In this document: positions 7,686-17,272 of the stretch, piece by piece | Position numbering within the stretch: the first letter of the stretch is position 1 | Layout: each line of letters begins with the position of its first letter | Assembly (NCBI RefSeq): GCF_002734285.1 | Contig: NZ_NSEA01000014.1 | Location: 1 to 64,000 of the forward strand | Direction: 5' to 3' | Origin: Fredinandcohnia onubensis | GTDB lineage: Bacteria; Bacillota; Bacilli; Bacillales; Bacillaceae_L | Length of the DNA stretch: 64,000 nt | Program-made: the position numbers and the translations under genes | The notes under the pieces: generated by a model | What the model was told of the DNA's origin: nothing | The model's input: the letters and a program-made list of their open reading frames with translations, nothing else | Databases searched by the model: none

Positions 7686-9821
7686 ATGATTTGTCAAGCA
7701 TGTAATCAAAATGAAGCTACTGTTCAATTACATCTTCAACTTAACCATGAAAAGCGACAAATTCAACTTTGCAGTGAGTGTTATGCGAAGGAGAAGAACA
7801 ACATGAAAATACCTTCAGGATTGAACGGTTTCCCTAATTTCACATTTGATGACCTATTTAAAGGCAATGCCTTCGGTCAACAAATGGGAATCAATCAACA
7901 ACAAACACAAACAAAACACGGTGGAAATGGCGGAGGTCTTCTCGATCAATTTGGACGGAACCTTACTCAAATGGCAAAAGCTGGACTAATTGACCCAGTG
8001 ATTGGCCGTGATGAGGAAATCCAACGTGTCATTGAAATATTAAACCGCCGTAATAAAAATAACCCCGTTCTAATTGGGGAACCGGGTGTAGGTAAAACTG
8101 CAATCGCAGAAGGATTAGCCCTACTTATCGCTGAAGGAAAAGCACCTAACAAGCTTTCAAATAAACAGGTTTATTTACTAGATGTTGCATCATTAGTTGC
8201 AAACACGGGTATTCGTGGTCAATTTGAAGAGCGTATGAAACAATTAATTGCGGAGCTTCAAAAACGTAAAAATATTATTTTATTTATCGATGAAATTCAC
8301 CTATTAGTTGGTGCAGGTTCTGCAGAAGGGTCAATGGATGCAGGTAATATATTAAAACCAGCTCTTGCTCGTGGTGAGCTTCAAGTGGTCGGTGCAACAA
8401 CCTTAAAAGAATATCGAGAAATTGAAAAAGACGCTGCACTTGAGCGCCGCTTCCAACCTGTTATTGTGGAAGAACCATCGATTGATGAAGCGATTCAGAT
8501 TCTTGAAGGAATTAAAGGGAAATATGAAGACTTCCATGGCGTAAAATATTCAGATGAAGCGATACGCGCCTGTGTTACATTATCACATCGCTACATTCAG
8601 GATCGCTTTTTACCAGACAAAGCCATTGACTTGCTTGATGAAGCTGGTTCAAAAATGAACCTAGTATCTGGTGGAACAAATCCAAAGAATATTGAAGAAG
8701 AGCTTTCAAAAATTGCAGCAGAAAAAGAAAAAGCTGCTGGTGAAGAAAATTATGAATTAGCAGCAAAATTAAGACATCAAGAAATTCTACTTGAAAAACA
8801 ATTAAATAATCCAGAAAACAACGTAGAGCATGTGATTGATGTCGAAAACATTCAACAAATTATTGAAAAGAAAACGGGTATTCCTGTTGGTAAGCTCCAA
8901 GAAAATGAACAACAAAAAATGAAGCAACTTGCAGAAAATCTTGCCAAAAAAGTAATTGGTCAAGATGAAGCAGTAACAAAGGTTGCGAAAGCAGTTCGTC
9001 GTAGCCGTGCTGGTTTAAAGACTAAAAACCGCCCAATCGGTTCCTTCCTCTTCGTTGGACCAACTGGTGTAGGTAAAACAGAGTTAACGAAAACCCTTGC
9101 AGAGGAACTATTCGGCTCGAAGGATGCCATGATTAGACTCGACATGAGTGAGTATATGGAGAAACACTCAGTCTCTAAAATCATCGGTTCACCTCCTGGC
9201 TATGTCGGCCATGAGGAAGCTGGTCAACTTACTGAAAAAGTCCGTCGTAATCCTTATAGTATCATTCTTTTAGACGAAATTGAAAAGGCACATCCGGACG
9301 TTCAACATATGTTCCTACAAATTTTAGAAGATGGTCGTTTAACAGACAGCCAAGGACGTACAGTAAGCTTCAAAGAAACAGTCATTATCATGACAAGTAA
9401 TGCCGGAGTTGGTGCTCCTAAGAAAATTACGGTCGGCTTTGAAAAGGCTGAAACTGATGCCTACAAGGAATCATCTATCCTTGAATCACTTGGTTCCTTC
9501 TTCAAGCCTGAGTTCTTAAACAGATTTGATGCCATCATCGAATTCAAACAGCTTGAAAAAGAACATCTGCTACAAATTGTCGACTTAATGTTACATGATC
9601 TAAAAGCAACTCTTAAAGAACAAGAAGTAACCATCACTGTTGACGATGAAGCGAAACAAAAATTAGCTGAGCTTGGTTACCACCCGGCCTTTGGTGCACG
9701 TCCACTACGCCGTGTCATCCAAGAACAGCTTGAAGACCAAATCACAGATATTCTTCTAGAAAATGAAGATCAAACAAGTTTGAATGTAACAGTTGAAGAA
9801 AATAAAATTGTAGTAAAATAA
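7686..9821 (+). CDS. clpE: ClpE, AAA+ unfoldase of the ClpEP protease
   Basis: A 711-aa Hsp100 ATPase that unfolds substrates for ClpP under heat or disulfide stress. The N-terminus is a small zinc finger (Cys3, Cys6, Cys29, Cys32), the mark of ClpE. AAA domain 1 carries GEPGVGKT and a Walker B ending in FIDE. A UVR-like linker follows ([13 protein letters not shown]), then AAA domain 2 ([19 protein letters not shown]). The start is ATG 7686, nine bases after AGGAGG; an upstream in-frame TTG is only three bases from that site. The gene stands alone under a sigma-A promoter with three CtsR boxes, so it should be strongly repressed until CtsR is inactivated. A terminator follows. Confidence 0.97.
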   Translation: MICQACNQNEATVQLHLQLNHEKRQIQLCSECYAKEKNNMKIPSGLNGFPNFTFDDLFKGNAFGQQMGINQQQTQTKHGGNGGGLLDQFGRNLTQMAKAGLIDPVIGRDEEIQRVIEILNRRNKNNPVLIGEPGVGKTAIAEGLALLIAEGKAPNKLSNKQVYLLDVASLVANTGIRGQFEERMKQLIAELQKRKNIILFIDEIHLLVGAGSAEGSMDAGNILKPALARGELQVVGATTLKEYREIEKDAALERRFQPVIVEEPSIDEAIQILEGIKGKYEDFHGVKYSDEAIRACVTLSHRYIQDRFLPDKAIDLLDEAGSKMNLVSGGTNPKNIEEELSKIAAEKEKAAGEENYELAAKLRHQEILLEKQLNNPENNVEHVIDVENIQQIIEKKTGIPVGKLQENEQQKMKQLAENLAKKVIGQDEAVTKVAKAVRRSRAGLKTKNRPIGSFLFVGPTGVGKTELTKTLAEELFGSKDAMIRLDMSEYMEKHSVSKIIGSPPGYVGHEEAGQLTEKVRRNPYSIILLDEIEKAHPDVQHMFLQILEDGRLTDSQGRTVSFKETVIIMTSNAGVGAPKKITVGFEKAETDAYKESSILESLGSFFKPEFLNRFDAIIEFKQLEKEHLLQIVDLMLHDLKATLKEQEVTITVDDEAKQKLAELGYHPAFGARPLRRVIQEQLEDQITDILLENEDQTSLNVTVEENKIVVK

Positions 9822-9832
9822 TCTTCCCACTA

Positions 9833-9866
9833 AAAATGCAGAGCCCAAAAAGCTCTGCATTTTTTT
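9833..9866 (+). terminator. Intrinsic terminator of clpE
   Basis: A 12-bp stem (AAAATGCAGAGC with GCTCTGCATTTT), short loop and T run, between convergent genes. It overlaps the last codon of the convergent exporter and could serve both strands. Confidence 0.9.
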
Positions 9867-10845
9867 ATATTGACTTAGTCTCCAGGTCAGTCACTTTAAT
9901 CGGTGTCTTTCGATTCGAGAACAGGCTGTGTAGCACCATGCCACCAGCAATCATAAAGAGTCCAATAAAGGAATACATCGTTGGCATTGGTGCACTTAAT
10001 AAAAGGACCTCACCGAATATGACAAAAATAATCTGAGTAGCTTGGGTTGCTTCTACAGCAGCAAGTTTACTTTGATCATGTTTAACAAGCTCTGTTGCAA
10101 AAAAGAAAAGCACGGTTGCGATAATCCCAGAGGAAATCCCTACAATAAAGGACTGAAACACCTGATCCTTACTTGGAAGTCCAACCGTAGCACCTCCAAT
10201 TCCAGCAATGATTAGCCAAAATGGAGTCGATGCAAGTGTCATTCCAAGCACACGTTGAAACGTATCAAAGTTATTATTACAATGCTGCATCATTTTCCTG
10301 TTACCTAATGGATACGCAAAAGCTGCCACCACAACTGGAAGAATCCCTACAAGTAACATCTCCATTCCAATACCTTCATCTGCTGCTTGAAGTTGAATCA
10401 AGATAATCCCAATAAAAATTAGACTAGAAAAAATAAGACCTTTAACAGGGATTTTTTCTCGAACCCTTTGCATTCCATTCTTTGTTTCTATTGTCTTATA
10501 GAAAAACGGAACAACTAGTAATCCAGCAATAATCACAAATTGCCACGTTCCCGCAACCAACCAACCGGGACCTGATGCTGCTGCAAATGTAAGGGGTGCA
10601 TAAAACAATCCAAACCCAATCGTACTCCATAATATCCATGTAACGGGATTTGTTTTTAACTCATGTAACAGTTCCCGCATATTCCCTCTGATGAGAACAA
10701 TGCCAATCAAAAATGGCACCATAAAAAAATACCGCAATGAAGAGCTCCAAAGCCAACTACCACCTGAAAGCTCCATCGAACGATTTAGAATAAAAGTAAC
10801 TGCAAAAAATAAAGATGAAACAATTCCAATGAGTATTGCTTTCAT
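9865..10845 (-). CDS. EmrE/EamA-like multidrug resistance efflux family membrane protein
   Basis: A 326-aa protein with about ten hydrophobic helices in two halves, the drug/metabolite transporter plan. Features such as RSMELSGGSWLWSSSLRYFFMVP near residues 23-45 and a C-terminal helix bundle with VKHDQSKLAAVEATQATQI match the multidrug resistance efflux transporter family (Pfam EmrE-like) as I remember it. The substrate is unknown; the resistance label comes from the family name only. The GNAT gene upstream ends 14 bases before this start, so the two are probably co-transcribed. The gene ends inside the clpE terminator region. Confidence 0.75.
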   Translation of the reverse strand: MKAILIGIVSSLFFAVTFILNRSMELSGGSWLWSSSLRYFFMVPFLIGIVLIRGNMRELLHELKTNPVTWILWSTIGFGLFYAPLTFAAASGPGWLVAGTWQFVIIAGLLVVPFFYKTIETKNGMQRVREKIPVKGLIFSSLIFIGIILIQLQAADEGIGMEMLLVGILPVVVAAFAYPLGNRKMMQHCNNNFDTFQRVLGMTLASTPFWLIIAGIGGATVGLPSKDQVFQSFIVGISSGIIATVLFFFATELVKHDQSKLAAVEATQATQIIFVIFGEVLLLSAPMPTMYSFIGLFMIAGGMVLHSLFSNRKTPIKVTDLETKSI

Positions 10846-10859
10846 TCATTTACTCCTTC

Positions 10860-11324
10860 CTACACCTTAAAACAATATACATCTTCGTCCACAAAGCCTT
10901 TAATGATTTCACCTGTTTTCGTAAATCCCGCTTTTGTATAAATATGGATTGCAGCTTTGTTCGTTGGAATAACCGACAAGTAAATCTCTTCACAATAGGG
11001 TAAAGTCCTTATCATTTCTGCAATAATTTCCTTTACTGCCGCTGTACCATAGCCTTTACCTTGAAATTTATAATCAATCATAATCCTGCATAGTTCAAAC
11101 CGATTTCGTTCATTATCTAGGCCGAACATCGTAAATCCAATTAATTGCGTCCCATCGTAAATTGCCTTTGTTACCCAATCTGGTTGGACTTTTGCCTGGG
11201 CAAGTGAAAAAACATTTGAAGCAACCCATTTTTCAAATAAAGCAAACTCTTTGTCCTCTGATTTTAATCGAATGACATCCAGTAAATTTTCCATCGTGAC
11301 ATCACGTAAAATGATTTTTTTCAA
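10860..11324 (-). CDS. GNAT family N-acetyltransferase
   Basis: A 154-aa single-domain GNAT. The acetyl-CoA binding motif A is visible as MIDYKFQGKGYGTAAVKEI (the Q/RxxGxG/A pattern), followed by IYLSVIPTNKAAIHIYTKAGF, the usual strand and helix before the closing beta strands. The substrate cannot be inferred; spermidine/spermine-type and ribosomal-protein-type acetyltransferases look similar. It precedes the EamA-like exporter by 14 bases. A second, two-domain GNAT lies 59 bases upstream on the same strand, so all three may form one transcript. Confidence 0.85.
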   Translation of the reverse strand: MKKIILRDVTMENLLDVIRLKSEDKEFALFEKWVASNVFSLAQAKVQPDWVTKAIYDGTQLIGFTMFGLDNERNRFELCRIMIDYKFQGKGYGTAAVKEIIAEMIRTLPYCEEIYLSVIPTNKAAIHIYTKAGFTKTGEIIKGFVDEDVYCFKV

Positions 11325-11383
11325 TTACCCTCCCCCACTTTACAATTGGTTTGGTAACCGATTGGTAGGAATATTCTAATAAT

Positions 11384-12256
11384 TTATTTTATCATAAAGA
11401 CTTGCTCTGCTTTCACATTAAATCCTTCTTTTTCTAATATATCCCGTAAAATATTATTCGACATTGAAATATTGGCTGCTGTCCTTGCCACTTGTAGACT
11501 AGTTGGTTTATAAACCATACATAGTAGATTTCTTACAATGTCCTCTTTTATTAGCTGCGAAGGCTCGGCCTCACATTGAAATAGAATAATAGATTGAAGT
11601 GTAGCTTCCTCATTAAACAACCTTTTATAGATTGCATAACCGACCACATTGCCGTTCTCATCTAAGGCTAGAATCGATTCTCCATCACGCGCATTGTTCC
11701 ACTGCGTTTGCCACGGAACAAGTGCTTTATAAAATGGTGCCTGCAACGCGTCAATTGGAATCCCTTTTTTATATGTATAACGGTTATTTTCTGATGAAAA
11801 TGCATCCTTTGATAATTGACCTGTATGTTGGAGGTGAACTAACTCATCTACAATTTTATAACCGAACTTCTCGTATAAAGAGATAGCTTTCGCATTTTCT
11901 TTCACAGCCTCAAGCGTGGCAACTTCTACACCTTCCTCTTCATAGATTGCTAGAACAGCATCAATCAGCTTTTTGCCAACGCCCTTCCCGCGGTAGTCAG
12001 GGTCAACACCTGTTCCACCATTCCAAGAAACCTTCTTACCATTAATAAGGCGAATGCCGTTTAATATAATTCCTACTGGTCGCTCCTCGTCATAAGCAAT
12101 CACGGAGAGGGTTGGAGAAAGCCCTTCCAAAATTAATCGTCTTGTAAAAAAATCGACAGTAGTTGTCATATCAAAATAGTAACCTTCAAATCCTTTATTC
12201 CAAGCAACTACTGCATCTTCAAGTGTACATTGGGACAACCGCTTTATCGTGATCAT
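11384..12256 (-). CDS. GNAT family N-acetyltransferase, two-domain
   Basis: A 290-aa protein. The N-terminal half is a clear GNAT domain with motif A DPDYRGKGVGKKLIDAVL (about residues 84-101) and ALEAVKENAKAISLYEKFGY (about 116-135). The C-terminal half (from about 180) looks like a second, degenerate GNAT fold (VVGYAIYKRL, later CMVYKPTSLQVARTA) without a recognisable acetyl-CoA loop. Such tandem GNATs are common in Bacillaceae and mostly uncharacterised. The ATG at 12256 is the first in frame. Confidence 0.85.
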   Translation of the reverse strand: MITIKRLSQCTLEDAVVAWNKGFEGYYFDMTTTVDFFTRRLILEGLSPTLSVIAYDEERPVGIILNGIRLINGKKVSWNGGTGVDPDYRGKGVGKKLIDAVLAIYEEEGVEVATLEAVKENAKAISLYEKFGYKIVDELVHLQHTGQLSKDAFSSENNRYTYKKGIPIDALQAPFYKALVPWQTQWNNARDGESILALDENGNVVGYAIYKRLFNEEATLQSIILFQCEAEPSQLIKEDIVRNLLCMVYKPTSLQVARTAANISMSNNILRDILEKEGFNVKAEQVFMIK

Positions 12257-12389
12257 GATTTTATCGCCTCTTCCTAAAAAGTAATTTAGTTGATTTATTT
12301 AACCATATTTTTGGATGGGCTACAAGTAATTTTTGGAAGTGTGTCATCTCCCTCTTTTCCCCCTCATATACATTAATGAGGTGGAAAAC

Positions 12390-12692
12390 ATGTCCATTAT
12401 TCCAAAAATATTCTTAATCATGTCATTTGCCCTATTATTTTTAAATGGTTCAGCATTAGGATTTATTTTGTTTACTGAAAGGTTTAATTCTTTGTTTGGA
12501 TATGGCTTTTTTATCTTTACGTGTCTAGTGGGGGCAGTTTTTGCGTCGATTGCTGAAGAACCTGGATCGACGACGAAGAGGTTTTATTGTAGATATTGTT
12601 TATATGGGAACCTGCTTGTTATAGTTTTCCCGCTCTATTTTCACTGGGTTGCGGACTCCATCTTCCCAGTATTAATCGATACCTTTCTTTAA
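12390..12692 (+). CDS. Small membrane protein (100 aa), unknown function
   Basis: I place the start at ATG 12390 because GAGGTGG lies just upstream; an upstream ATG at 12333 lacks a ribosome site. The product has three hydrophobic segments (residues 5-28, 36-50, 72-95) with a short polar stretch between the second and third containing Cys-Arg-Tyr-Cys. No family is recognised. It is a single gene facing methionine aminopeptidase and is followed by a strong terminator. Confidence 0.55.
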   Translation: MSIIPKIFLIMSFALLFLNGSALGFILFTERFNSLFGYGFFIFTCLVGAVFASIAEEPGSTTKRFYCRYCLYGNLLVIVFPLYFHWVADSIFPVLIDTFL

Positions 12693-12693
12693 C

Positions 12694-12728
12694 AAAAAAA
12701 GTGCCACAATGGATGTGACACTTTTTTT
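12694..12728 (+). terminator. Intrinsic terminator, bidirectional
   Basis: A-tract, stem AAAGTGCCACA with TGTGACACTTT (one mismatch), five-base loop and T tract, between convergent genes. Confidence 0.85.
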
Positions 12729-12733
12729 GATTA

Positions 12734-13486
12734 TTATGCATCTTGATCGGTTAAGATTAGTGGACCATCTTGTGTAATTGCAAGTGTATGTTCATATTGT
12801 GCGGAAAGGCTGCCATCGATTGTGCGCGCAGTCCAGCCATTTTTATCCATGGTTGTTTGATATTTTCCGACGTTGACCATTGGTTCGATTGTGAAAACCA
12901 TACCTTCTTTTAAGCGCAATCCTTTGTTTGGAAGACCATAGTGTAACACTTGTGGCTCCTCATGCATTGTTGGTCCGATTCCATGTCCGATAAAATCACG
13001 AACAACTGAGAATCCTTCACCTTCTGTGTAAGACTGGATAGCGTGACCGATGTCTCCAAGTCGGTTGCCGATTACCGCTTGTTCAATTCCTTTGTACATT
13101 GCCGTCTTTGTAACATCGAGAAGCTTAGCTGCCTTTGTTGAAATTTCACCGACCCCATAAGACCATGCAGAATCTGCGAGTGCGCCCCCAAGGTTTACGA
13201 CCATATCAATTGTGACAATATCACCATTCATCAGTGGTTTCTTTCTAGGAAACCCATGACAAATTTCATCATTAATTGATGCGCATGTTGCAAATTTATA
13301 GCCCTTGTAGCCTTTTTGTTCAGGCGTGGCACCATTTTTCTTTATAAAATCCTCAGCAAAGCTGTCGATCTCAAGACTTGTGATTCCAGGCTGAATCATT
13401 TTAGCAATTTCCTTATGACAAGCAGCTAAAATTTGGCCCGCTTCACGCATTAATTCAATTTCTCTTTTTGTTTTTAAATGAATCAT
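12734..13486 (-). CDS. map: Type I methionine aminopeptidase
   Basis: A 250-aa cytoplasmic metalloenzyme removing N-terminal methionine from new proteins. The five metal ligands of the pita-bread fold are present: Asp94 (TIDMVV), Asp105 (LADSAW), His168 (FIGHGIG), Glu201 (TIEPM) and Glu232 (QYEHT). His77 (ICHG) is the usual substrate-binding histidine. It is not in the ribosomal-protein operon that houses the essential map gene of bacilli, so this is probably the second copy, like B. subtilis MapB (YflG), which has nearly the same length. It is monocistronic, facing a small membrane protein gene. Confidence 0.93.
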   Translation of the reverse strand: MIHLKTKREIELMREAGQILAACHKEIAKMIQPGITSLEIDSFAEDFIKKNGATPEQKGYKGYKFATCASINDEICHGFPRKKPLMNGDIVTIDMVVNLGGALADSAWSYGVGEISTKAAKLLDVTKTAMYKGIEQAVIGNRLGDIGHAIQSYTEGEGFSVVRDFIGHGIGPTMHEEPQVLHYGLPNKGLRLKEGMVFTIEPMVNVGKYQTTMDKNGWTARTIDGSLSAQYEHTLAITQDGPLILTDQDA

Positions 13487-13574
13487 GAAAACACCCTCAA
13501 TTTCAGTTTGATGTTCTTATTATATCCTTAATTAATACCTTTTGCATAACATACAACTTAATTTGGAAAATTTG

Positions 13575-13600
13575 AAAAAAAAGCACATCAAATGCGCTTT
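13575..13600 (-). terminator. Intrinsic terminator of the oligoendopeptidase gene
   Basis: On the minus strand, AGCGCA and TGTGCT arms with a four-base loop are followed by eight Ts. It lies about 200 bases after the stop of the peptidase gene because repeat element B sits between them. Confidence 0.65.
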
Positions 13601-13617
13601 TGCATTTGCGCCCGATT

Positions 13618-13790
13618 TTTAGGCCCACAGGAAGTGGGTCAAAAAGACGTTGCCACAGGAAGTGGCGTTCTTAGTCTTTGAACTTATTGCTCGAAAAATT
13701 TCCTTTGAAAAATCGTGGCATCCGCCGGAGGCTTTAACTTTATTCATGAATAAAGTTAAAAGACCGCGGATTCCTCCACAGTCCTTATGT
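13618..13790 (-). repeat. Dispersed repeat element B, in the 3' UTR of the oligoendopeptidase gene
   Basis: A non-coding stretch built of hairpins. Two contain the core CACAGGAAGTGG (about 13624-13637 and 13650-13662). Then comes a segment at 13688-13759 with an inverted repeat TTAACTTTATTCA/TGAATAAAGTTAA and the run GCATCCGCCGGAGGC. The 72-bp segment is shared, in opposite orientation, with the insertion inside the mtnK SAM riboswitch at 30666-30750. The CCACAGG-type hairpin core is shared with elements at 37569 and 54661. It lies between a stop codon and its terminator, so it is transcribed. Confidence 0.75.
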
Positions 13791-13793
13791 TTC

Positions 13794-15488
13794 TTATAAT
13801 GTTTTGTCGTCAACGCTATTTAGCCATGCTTCGATTTCACCAATAACAGATTCTACAGTTCCCTCTTCAAATGGAGATAGTAGATTTGCAACCTCCACTA
13901 ATTCGGTGAAAGGCTTGCTTCCACCTTGTTTACATAAGTGAAGATAATCAGCCCATGCTGCTTCATGGTTTTCTCTAGATTTTTTCCAAAATTGGAATGC
14001 ACAAATTTGAGCTAATGTATAATCAATATAATAAAAGGCAGTTGTGTAAATATGGCCTTGACGCTGCCAGAAGCCACCTTTTTCTAGATATTCATTACCA
14101 TCATAATCGCGTAATGGCATATACTTTTTCTCAATATCTCTCCAAGCTTTATTGCGTTCAGATGGTGTTATTTCTGGATTTTCATATACAAAATGTTGGA
14201 ATTCATCTACTGCAACCCCATATGGTAAGAATAATAACGCTTCACTTAAATGAGAAAACTTGTATTTATCTGTATCTTCTTTGAAGAATAACTCCATCCA
14301 TGGCCATGTGAAGAATTCCATGCTCATTGAATGAATCTCTGCAGCCTCATATGTTGGCCAGTTGTATTCAGGAACTTCGTAATGTCTACTTGAGTAAACT
14401 TGGAATGCGTGACCTGCCTCATGTGTCAGAACATCAATATCTCCTGAAGTTCCATTGAAGTTTGAGAAAATAAATGGTGCTTGATAATCGCTAATGTACG
14501 TACAGTAACCGCCACTAGCTTTCCCTTTCTTGGCAACAAGATCCATTAAATTCGTATCAATCATATAATTGAAGAATTCTTTTGTCTCCTCAGAAAGCTC
14601 CTCATACATTTTCTTTCCATTTTCAATAATCCACTCAGGGTCACCCTTTGGTACAGCATTACCGGTTTTAAAGCTGAATGACTCATCATAATATTTTAGG
14701 CTATCAATTCCAATACGCTCTGCTTGACGCTCACGAAGCTTTACTGCCAATGGAACGATATGATCCTTTACTTGTTTTCTGAAGTTAGCTACCATTTCTG
14801 CATTATAATCTGTTCTGGATAATCTTACGTAAGCTAACTCTACAAAGTTTTTAAATCCTAGCTTATGTGCAATACGTGTGCGTACCTTTACAAGCTGATC
14901 ATATATTTCATCGAACTTCTCTTGGTGCTCTTGGTAAAATGCAAATCGTACTTCATTCGCTTTTTTACGCATACCTCTGTCTTTCGATTCCATAAATGGC
15001 TGTAACTGCGCTAACGTACGTTCTTCTCCCTCAAACATAATTTTTGCAGACGCCACAAGCTTTGTATACTCTGAAGAAAGCTTATTTTCTAATTGAAGAT
15101 CCTCCACAACTTCTGCAGAGAATGTTTTGATTTGTGTTTCAGCAAAATCAAATAGCTGTTTGCCCCATTTGTTTTCTAATTCGGTACGGAATTTAGAATT
15201 AACAAGAGCATCATAGTATTTCGTTGTTAAGCCTTGAACTAATGGCTGTATTTCATCAAGATAATCTTGCTCATTTTTATAGAATTCATCATTTGTATCA
15301 ACCGTATGCCTGATATAGCAAATGTTAAAAGCTGTATCAACTGTTCGTTGAATGGCAATGATTTCTTTCATCGCTTCATCTTGTCGGACTGGATTTGCCG
15401 CATTTTTAAACTTTTCAAGCGCTACATTAAATGTTTGCTCTACTTCGTCCATGTTCGGGCGGACATACGTAAAATCATTAAAATTCAT
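13794..15488 (-). CDS. M3 family oligoendopeptidase (PepF-like)
   Basis: A 564-aa cytoplasmic zinc peptidase that trims short peptides. The zinc site HEAGH is at residues 356-360, preceded by GDIDVLT and followed at the expected distance by a glutamate region (AAEIHSMSMEFF). I start at ATG 15488, behind AAAAGGGGAAC. The longer frame from 15548 would add 20 residues absent from the family and has no ribosome site. It is monocistronic; its 3' untranslated region carries repeat element B before the terminator. Roles in peptide turnover or signalling-peptide degradation are possible but not shown here. Confidence 0.93.
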   Translation of the reverse strand: MNFNDFTYVRPNMDEVEQTFNVALEKFKNAANPVRQDEAMKEIIAIQRTVDTAFNICYIRHTVDTNDEFYKNEQDYLDEIQPLVQGLTTKYYDALVNSKFRTELENKWGKQLFDFAETQIKTFSAEVVEDLQLENKLSSEYTKLVASAKIMFEGEERTLAQLQPFMESKDRGMRKKANEVRFAFYQEHQEKFDEIYDQLVKVRTRIAHKLGFKNFVELAYVRLSRTDYNAEMVANFRKQVKDHIVPLAVKLRERQAERIGIDSLKYYDESFSFKTGNAVPKGDPEWIIENGKKMYEELSEETKEFFNYMIDTNLMDLVAKKGKASGGYCTYISDYQAPFIFSNFNGTSGDIDVLTHEAGHAFQVYSSRHYEVPEYNWPTYEAAEIHSMSMEFFTWPWMELFFKEDTDKYKFSHLSEALLFLPYGVAVDEFQHFVYENPEITPSERNKAWRDIEKKYMPLRDYDGNEYLEKGGFWQRQGHIYTTAFYYIDYTLAQICAFQFWKKSRENHEAAWADYLHLCKQGGSKPFTELVEVANLLSPFEEGTVESVIGEIEAWLNSVDDKTL

Positions 15489-15600
15489 AGAAAGTTCCCC
15501 TTTTCGCTTAAGAGATTCGTATATGTATACTCTTACATTGTAAACCACTCCTACATATATTTTCCACTCCGAAATATTCGCGATAAAATGATAAGTTTCG

Positions 15601-15628
15601 CTAAATAATCTAGTAATTTTGTCGATAA
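15601..15628 (+). promoter_or_regulatory. Sigma-D (motility) promoter of motAB
   Basis: CTAAA at 15601-15605, a 15-bp spacer, then GTCGATAA at 15621-15628. This fits the sigma-D consensus (TAAA, 15 bp, GCCGATAT) with one mismatch in the core. It lies about 70 bases before motA, and motAB is a known SigD target in B. subtilis. Confidence 0.75.
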
Positions 15629-15700
15629 AAATAGTAGAATGTTAGATAAACTATTAGAAACAACTTTAGTTGTTACGTATGAAAGTATAGGTGATATTAA

Positions 15701-16492
15701 TTGGATAAATCGTCATTAATTGGTGTAATACTTGGTTTAATTGCCGTCTTTATAGGTATGATTTTAAAAGGGGTTTCAGTAACAGCTTTGATAAACCCCG
15801 CTGCCTTTTTAATTATTATTTTAGGAACGATTGCAGCAGTAACAATTGCTTTTCCTACCAGTGAATTAAAAAGGGTGCCACAATTATTTGGGGTCCTTTT
15901 CAAAGAAAAAAAGTTGTTAGGTGTTGAAGAATTAATTCCAATGTTCTCAAGCTGGGCAACGATTGCTCGTAAGGAAGGCCTATTAGCACTTGAAGTCAAG
16001 GTTGCTGAAGTGGATGATCCCTTCTTAAAAAATGGTTTAAGCATGGCGGTTGATGGACAAAGTGCGGAATTTATTCGTGATGTGATGACGGAAGAATTAG
16101 AAGCAATGGAAGACCGCCATTTATCTGGCGCTTCGATTTTCTCCCAAGCAGGAACATATGCCCCAACACTTGGGGTATTGGGGGCAGTTGTAGGTCTGAT
16201 TGCAGCATTGGGCCATATGGACGATACAAATGCACTTGGGGAAGCTATTGCAGCTGCGTTTGTTGCAACTCTATTAGGGATTTTCACAGGTTATGTACTG
16301 TGGCATCCTTTCGCAAATAAATTAAAACAGAAATCAAAGCAGGAAATAAAAATTAAAGAAGTCATGATTGAAGGCGTTTTGTCTGTCCTTGAAGGTCAAT
16401 CCCCTCGAGCAATCGAACAAAAACTTTCAATGTACCTATCAAACAAAGACCGTGAAAAGGTTTTGACTGAAGGTGAAATGATAGATGGCTAG
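15701..16492 (+). CDS. motA: MotA, flagellar stator proton channel subunit
   Basis: A 263-aa inner membrane protein with four helices that, with MotB, couples proton flow to flagellar rotation. The N-terminus MDKSSLIGVILGLIAVFIGM and the stretch GVSVTALINPAAFLIIILG are characteristic. The start is TTG at 15701, five bases after AGGTGAT; no ATG exists nearby and the TTG start gives the family's exact N-terminus. It overlaps motB by eight bases, indicating translational coupling. A sigma-D promoter lies upstream, so expression should follow the motility regulon. Confidence 0.97.
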   Translation: MDKSSLIGVILGLIAVFIGMILKGVSVTALINPAAFLIIILGTIAAVTIAFPTSELKRVPQLFGVLFKEKKLLGVEELIPMFSSWATIARKEGLLALEVKVAEVDDPFLKNGLSMAVDGQSAEFIRDVMTEELEAMEDRHLSGASIFSQAGTYAPTLGVLGAVVGLIAALGHMDDTNALGEAIAAAFVATLLGIFTGYVLWHPFANKLKQKSKQEIKIKEVMIEGVLSVLEGQSPRAIEQKLSMYLSNKDREKVLTEGEMIDG

Positions 16493-17237
16493 AAAAAGAC
16501 GAAAACGAAAGCACGATGAGCATATGGATGAATCATGGCTGGTGCCCTATGCGGATATTTTAACGTTATTACTGGCCTTGTTTATTGTTTTGTTTGCAGC
16601 AAGCAATGTAGATGCTCAGAAATTTAATGCGCTCCGAAGCTCTTTTAATAATGTTTTCACAGGTGGAACCTCTGTTTTAGAATACGAGAGTCCGACACCA
16701 GTTGAAATTGATACAGTTGCAATCCAAAATGATAAAGACAAAGAAAAAGAGAGAGAAAAACAAGAGCAAGAAGAACTGAAGGAATTGCAAAAGAAGATTA
16801 ATGGCTATATCGCCGAGAGTGGTTTAGATTTAAGTCTTAAAACGCGCTTAACGGAAGAAGGTTTGCTAGTTACCATTCAGGATGGTGCCTTCTTTAATCC
16901 GGCAAGTGCAAAGGTTCGACCAGAGGATATTAAAATTGCAAGAGAAATTTCTGAGCTGTTGGTTATGGATTCTCCTCGCAATATCATTGTAAGTGGACAT
17001 ACAGATACTGTCCCTATTAATAATCATGAGTTTAAAAGCAACTGGCATTTAAGTGTCATGCGTTCCGTTAATTTTATGAGTATTTTATTAGAGAACGAAA
17101 AACTTAATCCAAGCCGTTTCAGCGCTCGCGGCCTTGGTGAATATGAACCTGTTGCGACAAATGACACACCAGAAGGTCGTAGTCTTAACCGACGAGTAGA
17201 AATACTAATCCTGCCAAATGGAGTTGAGCAAGAATAA
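16485..17237 (+). CDS. motB: MotB, flagellar stator peptidoglycan-anchoring subunit
   Basis: A 250-aa protein with a short basic cytoplasmic start, a single membrane helix (about residues 20-42) carrying the proton-accepting Asp24 in PYADILTLLLA, a charged linker and a C-terminal OmpA-like domain. That domain has the peptidoglycan-binding signature SGHTDTVPINN near residues 163-173 and SARGLGEYEPVATN later. The Asp and plug-linker arrangement fits proton-type MotB. It follows motA with an eight-base overlap and ends just before a terminator. Confidence 0.97.
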   Translation: MARKRRKRKHDEHMDESWLVPYADILTLLLALFIVLFAASNVDAQKFNALRSSFNNVFTGGTSVLEYESPTPVEIDTVAIQNDKDKEKEREKQEQEELKELQKKINGYIAESGLDLSLKTRLTEEGLLVTIQDGAFFNPASAKVRPEDIKIAREISELLVMDSPRNIIVSGHTDTVPINNHEFKSNWHLSVMRSVNFMSILLENEKLNPSRFSARGLGEYEPVATNDTPEGRSLNRRVEILILPNGVEQE

Positions 17238-17238
17238 A

Positions 17239-17272
17239 GAAATCCCGCGGAGCACATCCGTGGGATTTTTTA
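17239..17272 (+). terminator. Intrinsic terminator of motAB, bidirectional
   Basis: A 12-bp stem AAATCCCGCGGA/TCCGTGGGATTT with a short loop, T run on the plus strand and A run on the other side. Confidence 0.9.

Noticed and set aside
13619-13813. 64-codon minus-strand frame across repeat element B
   Set aside because: It overlaps the end of the oligoendopeptidase gene and consists of repeat hairpins; there is no ribosome site.
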